Assembly (NCBI GenBank): GCA_016721115.1
Contig: JADKIW010000001.1
Location: 3,363,501 to 3,427,500, forward strand
Direction of reading: 5' to 3'
Length of the DNA: 64,000 bases
From: Candidatus Defluviilinea proxima
GTDB lineage: Bacteria > Chloroflexota > Anaerolineae > Anaerolineales > Villigracilaceae
The translations under genes were made by a program, and so were the position numbers. How positions within the stretch are numbered: the stretch's first letter is position 1; each line of letters opens with the position of its first letter. The notes under the pieces were generated by a model, which was given only the letters and a program-made list of their open reading frames with translations, made no database searches and was not told the origin of the DNA. Below are positions 61,202 through 64,000 of this stretch, piece after piece.

Positions 61202-61618
61202 TTATATTGATATAGCTTCGACTTCACTTAATTTCACAGGTGTTTCCACCCTAATCGTATTCTGAATTTCAGCAACCGTATCTGTATATTTCATCAGCGC
61301 ATGGATCTCCTCCTCCGTAGCCTTCGCGTGGACTTTGGCTTTATAGGTTACGTTCCTTGCGTGTTCACCAGCAGCGCCGAAGTCACCATTTACTTCCACT
61401 TCGACATGTCCCACTTGGATATTCCGTTTTGCGGCTTCACGGTAGATGTCATTGCAGTAACAGGTTGCCAATGCAAGGAAGAGCAGTTCTCCTCCGTTAG
61501 TGCTGGAGCCGTATCCGCTTGACTTGGGTGGGATAGTGATGGAGTGCGAATTGTTGTCTGTTGTCAACGTGATTTGATGCTGATCTTTGCTATTGCCCAC
61601 GCGGGCAGAGATTTTCAT
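61202..61618 (-). CDS. OsmC-family protein
   Basis: 138 residues. OsmC-like peroxiredoxin-related fold. Seen: SITIPPKSSGYGSSTNGGEL with the region normally holding the first redox cysteine, LLFLALATCYCNDIYREAAK (second cysteine in ATCYCND) and VEVNGDFGAAGEHARNVTYK. The first conserved Cys seems to be absent, so peroxidase function is unsure. Its first codons match the relict fragment at 17315. Confidence 0.88.
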   Translation of the reverse strand: MKISARVGNSKDQHQITLTTDNNSHSITIPPKSSGYGSSTNGGELLFLALATCYCNDIYREAAKRNIQVGHVEVEVNGDFGAAGEHARNVTYKAKVHAKATEEEIHALMKYTDTVAEIQNTIRVETPVKLSEVEAISI

Positions 61619-61720
61619 GCGTACTCCTTGGTACTAATGATTGCCGTAATGAATGGCAACTTGTTTAGATAAACAACGTAAATTGATTATACTTATTGAG
61701 AAACAAGAAAGGAAATTTCC

Positions 61721-62254
61721 ATGTCAACTCGCTATAAAATTCGCCAAAACTTAATATCTATTGGGGATGATTTCTGGATCGAGAATGCAGCAGGTCAAAA
61801 GGTTTTCAAAGTGGACGGCAAAGTGCTTCGCATCCGTAAGACGCTGGTCTTTGAAGATGCGAGTGGCAGGAAGCTTGCCCAGATCAAGGAACGGCTGATT
61901 TCCATCAAAGATACGATGGTCATTGAAGATGCAGAAGGCAGGGATGTGGCTGTGGTCAAGAAAGCGCTCATCGCTCCGTTCCGTGATAAATGGAATGTGA
62001 ACGTCAAAGGTGGAGATGACCTCGTCGTGCAGGGTAATATCCTGGATTTGGAATATGACATCAAGCAGGGACGCAAGAAGGTGGCAGAGATCTCTAAGAA
62101 ATGGTTTACGTTCACCGACACCTATGGCGTAGAAATTGCTGAAGGGCAGAACGACATCCTCATATTAGCGATTGCCATCGCCGTAGACATGATGGCACAC
62201 GATGATGAACAGGACAAAGGGAAACGTAAAGTGAAGAAGGATAAGAAAGACTAA
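61721..62254 (+). CDS. LURP-one-related (LOR/DUF567) protein
   Basis: 177 residues. Tubby-like beta barrel of the LURP-one-related family: YKIRQNLISIGDDFWIENAA, GQKVFKVDGKVLRIRKTLVF, DASGRKLAQIKERLISIKDT, NVNVKGGDDLVVQGNILDLE and EIAEGQNDILILAIAIAVDM. Members may bind membrane lipids; bacterial role unknown. AAGGAAATTTCC precedes the ATG. Ends with a basic Lys/Asp tail. Confidence 0.92.
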   Translation: MSTRYKIRQNLISIGDDFWIENAAGQKVFKVDGKVLRIRKTLVFEDASGRKLAQIKERLISIKDTMVIEDAEGRDVAVVKKALIAPFRDKWNVNVKGGDDLVVQGNILDLEYDIKQGRKKVAEISKKWFTFTDTYGVEIAEGQNDILILAIAIAVDMMAHDDEQDKGKRKVKKDKKD

Positions 62255-62317
62255 TAGTGTTTCTTGCTGTTGCCAAATCCAAAGCCTCGTCCTGTAATAG
62301 GGGAGCGAACTTTTACG

Positions 62318-62354
62318 AGTGACTTTCAGAAAAAACCTGAAAGTCACTTTTATT
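62318..62354 (+). terminator. Terminator after the LURP-one-related gene
   Basis: AGTGACTTTCAG and CTGAAAGTCACT with a 7-nt loop, then TTTTATTTT. Confidence 0.9.
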
Positions 62355-62361
62355 TTGGTTC

Positions 62362-62404
62362 TTGACAAAACTAATTATGTTAGTTAAAATACTAACATAA
62401 TTAG
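62362..62404 (+). promoter_or_regulatory. Promoter with perfect 14-bp-arm palindromic operator
   Basis: TTGACA (62362-62367), 17-bp spacer, TAAAAT (62385-62390). CTAATTATGTTAGT (62371-62384) and ACTAACATAATTAG (62391-62404) are exact inverses around the -10 box. A dimeric repressor bound here would block RNA polymerase; the TetR gene at the end of this operon is the clear candidate. Confidence 0.9.
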
Positions 62405-62420
62405 TAAACAGGAGAGAGCA

Positions 62421-63221
62421 ATGGCCACGAAGTTTTTCAATCATAAAAATGGACAAATTGCATATGATGTTACTGGTGAAGGGCAATTAGTAGTGTGTGT
62501 GCCGTCACTTGGAGATGTGCGTAGCGAGTATCGTTTTCTGGTTCCCGAGTTGGTCAAGGCTGGTTATCGCGTAGTCACGATGGATGTGCGCGGTCATGGT
62601 GAGACTAGTACAGGTTGGGACGATTACTCGGTTGTTGGCATCGGTGATGATATTCTTGCGCTCATTCGTGAGTTGGGAGGCGAACCAGCTGTCATTGTTG
62701 GGGCATCAGTGGGAGGCGGAGCAGCTATATGGTCGGCAGTGGAAGCGCCTGATCTTGTCAAAGGAATGATCCTTGTTGATCCATTCGTAGACGGAGATAT
62801 CAATGGTTTTTTCGTTTTCCTGCTTTCGATCCTGTTTGCCCGTCCATGGGGTACGTCCATGTGGAAGATGTATTATTCGTCACTGTATCCAACGCGCAAA
62901 CCTGCTGACTTCGCTGAATATGTTTCTGCATTGCAAGCAAATTTTAAACAGCCCGGGCGCCTTGAAGCGGTGAGGGTAATGATGAGCAGCTCGAAAGCTT
63001 CTTCCGGTGAGCGTATCTCCAAGGTGAAACAACCTGCCTTGGTATTGATGGGCAGCAAAGATCCCGATTTTAAAAATCCTGTTGCTGAAGCCAAACGTGT
63101 AGCAGAAGCTGTGCGCGGTGAGTACAAGATCATCGAGAACGCAGGTCACTATCCCCATGCTGAAATGCCTGAAGTGACCGCACCGTTGATGGTCGAATTC
63201 TTGAACAAGTTGAAAGGATAG
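62421..63221 (+). CDS. Alpha/beta hydrolase
   Basis: 266 residues. FNHKNGQIAYDVTGEGQLVV at the N-terminus, TMDVRGHGETSTGWDDYSV (oxyanion-side loop), VIVGASVGGGAAIWSAVEAP with nucleophile Ser in GASVG, ALVLMGSKDPDFKNP with the acid, and ENAGHYPHAEMPEVTAPLMV with the catalytic His. AGGAGAGAGCA precedes the ATG. Stops 2 bp before the TetR gene. Substrate unknown; inducible by the regulator's ligand. Confidence 0.94.
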   Translation: MATKFFNHKNGQIAYDVTGEGQLVVCVPSLGDVRSEYRFLVPELVKAGYRVVTMDVRGHGETSTGWDDYSVVGIGDDILALIRELGGEPAVIVGASVGGGAAIWSAVEAPDLVKGMILVDPFVDGDINGFFVFLLSILFARPWGTSMWKMYYSSLYPTRKPADFAEYVSALQANFKQPGRLEAVRVMMSSSKASSGERISKVKQPALVLMGSKDPDFKNPVAEAKRVAEAVRGEYKIIENAGHYPHAEMPEVTAPLMVEFLNKLKG

Positions 63222-63223
63222 TC

Positions 63224-63802
63224 ATGCCTCGCAAAACTCGCACTCGTCTTGATAAGAATGCGGTCGTGGAAGCCGCAGTTGAAATTCTCAACACAGAAGG
63301 TATCGGTGCTCTTAGCCTCAGCCGATTGGCGGATGAACTTGGTATCAAGACCCCATCTTTATATAACCACGTAAACGGCTTGGCGGGTTTGCAACAAGAG
63401 TTGAATGCCATGAACGCGAAATTGCTTGCCAATTGCTTGAGTGATGCCGCTATGGGAAAGAGCGGCGAGGAGCTTTTTATAGATGCTGCGCAGGCATTTC
63501 GTGCATACGTGAAGGAATATCCTGGTTTGTATATGTCCACTTTGCGCTCATCAGGTGATCAACAAATACAGGATGAAAGCATCCAGCATGAGGAAGAGCG
63601 CGCGATGAAGGTCGGGCTTGCGATTATGGCATCACTTGGTTTGCAGGGCGAGGATGCCATCCACGGCTTGCGCGCCTTTCGCAGTATGGTTCATGGTTTT
63701 GCCACGCTTGAAGTGGCGGGTGGTTTTGGATTGCCACAGGATTGCGATGAAAGTTTTCGCAGGCTGGCATCTGCTTTGGTGGCAGGATTACAAAAAAACT
63801 AA
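63224..63802 (+). CDS. TetR-family regulator with WHG-type C-terminal domain
   Basis: 192 residues. HTH: NAVVEAAVEILNTEGIGALS, LSRLADELGIKTPSLYNHV. The C-terminal part (AFRAYVKEYPGLYMSTLRSS, HGLRAFRSMVHGFATLEVAG) is the TetR_C_33/WHG type. Co-transcribed with the hydrolase from the palindromic promoter, so autorepression is expected. Confidence 0.94.
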   Translation: MPRKTRTRLDKNAVVEAAVEILNTEGIGALSLSRLADELGIKTPSLYNHVNGLAGLQQELNAMNAKLLANCLSDAAMGKSGEELFIDAAQAFRAYVKEYPGLYMSTLRSSGDQQIQDESIQHEEERAMKVGLAIMASLGLQGEDAIHGLRAFRSMVHGFATLEVAGGFGLPQDCDESFRRLASALVAGLQKN

Positions 63803-63815
63803 TTTGGAGTGAACA

Positions 63816-64000
63816 ATGGATGCTTTGAAAATGTTGAATTTAGCGATTGCGTTTTTGCTCGAGTTGTGTATGCTCGCGGCAGTTGCCTTTTGGGGCTTCA
63901 AGACTCAAGATAACTGGCTGATGAAGATCCTTTTGGGGATTGGCTTGCCCATTTTGATCGCTGTGCTTTGGGGAACCTTCCTTGCCCCCAGAGCGACTCG
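63816..64000 (+). CDS. YrdB-family small membrane protein, 3' truncated by the window edge
   Basis: TTGGAGTGAACA precedes the ATG. Visible 61 residues: MLNLAIAFLLELCMLAAVAF, WGFKTQDNWLMKILLGIGLP, ILIAVLWGTFLAPRATR. Spans and the WGxFxAP segment match the YrdB/DUF2568 family of unknown function. Likely third gene of the TetR-controlled operon. Confidence 0.8.
   Translation, partial: MDALKMLNLAIAFLLELCMLAAVAFWGFKTQDNWLMKILLGIGLPILIAVLWGTFLAPRAT

Overview
The window looks like a chromosomal piece of a Chloroflexota bacterium, most likely Anaerolineae-like. This is an inference from intermediate GC, an alpha-2-macroglobulin relict, a PNPase with an RGG tail, paired S51 peptidases, many dispersed palindromic repeats of the GTAGGGGCG...CGCCCCTAC type, and promoters whose -10 box sits almost on the start codon. 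I could run no searches, so the taxonomic call is tentative.

Layout. 1-3.6 kb: a PrsW-type protease end, an exported protein, a broken alpha-2-macroglobulin fragment, a DUF362 lipoprotein, and a degenerate stretch ending in the 3' half of a tRNA-Met, probably an integration scar. 3.6-8.3 kb (minus strand): a glycoside-hydrolase-like protein, an unknown, smpB and a frameshifted MFS transporter. 8.5-25.1 kb (plus strand): the main feature, an ethanolamine-utilisation microcompartment locus. It holds an APC permease, a glycerol-kinase homologue, a small membrane methyltransferase, a large GlpA-like flavoprotein, then eutN, eutA (damaged), eutB, eutC, eutL, eutE, eutM, eutQ, eutJ, a two-domain BMC shell-like protein and a 113-aa protein that joins a EutQ-type N-terminus to an encapsulation-peptide-like tail. 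The kinase and G3P dehydrogenase beside the eut genes suggest use of glycerophosphoethanolamine or phosphatidylethanolamine: the backbone through G3P, the head group through the compartment. eutG, eutD, eutT, eutH and eutS are not in the window.

25.2-29.3 kb: a compact sugar-acid operon, uxaC, a mannonate-type SDR, a LarA-superfamily racemase/epimerase and gntK. It can be read as a route glucuronate, fructuronate, mannonate, gluconate, 6-phosphogluconate that bypasses mannonate dehydratase. 29.4-38.0 kb: a PLP enzyme, pnp, rpsO, two ABC-2 permeases, a methyltransferase, DUF2785, and mgtE with an attenuator-like leader. 38.3-44.8 kb: DinB, deoC with an N-terminal helix like a microcompartment targeting peptide, a DUF559 nuclease bracketed by two large palindromes, and a frameshifted NB-ARC/TPR protein with near-identical 120-bp repeats. 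44.8-47.5 kb: small membrane proteins and DegV.

47.7-55.0 kb: GntR regulator, intracellular S51 peptidase (cyanophycinase family), a peptide ABC importer without ATPases, and a surface-anchored S51 protein, plausibly a cyanophycin or beta-aspartyl-peptide scavenging unit. 55-64 kb: transporters and two TetR-controlled units (a MacB/LolD-type ABC exporter and an alpha/beta hydrolase with a 14-bp-arm palindromic operator), OsmC, a LURP-one-related protein and a 47-aa membrane protein. Four genes (MFS, eutA, a zinc-ribbon membrane protein, NB-ARC/TPR) are broken by small indels or deletions; some may be assembly errors, but eutA appears to have lost tens of residues.
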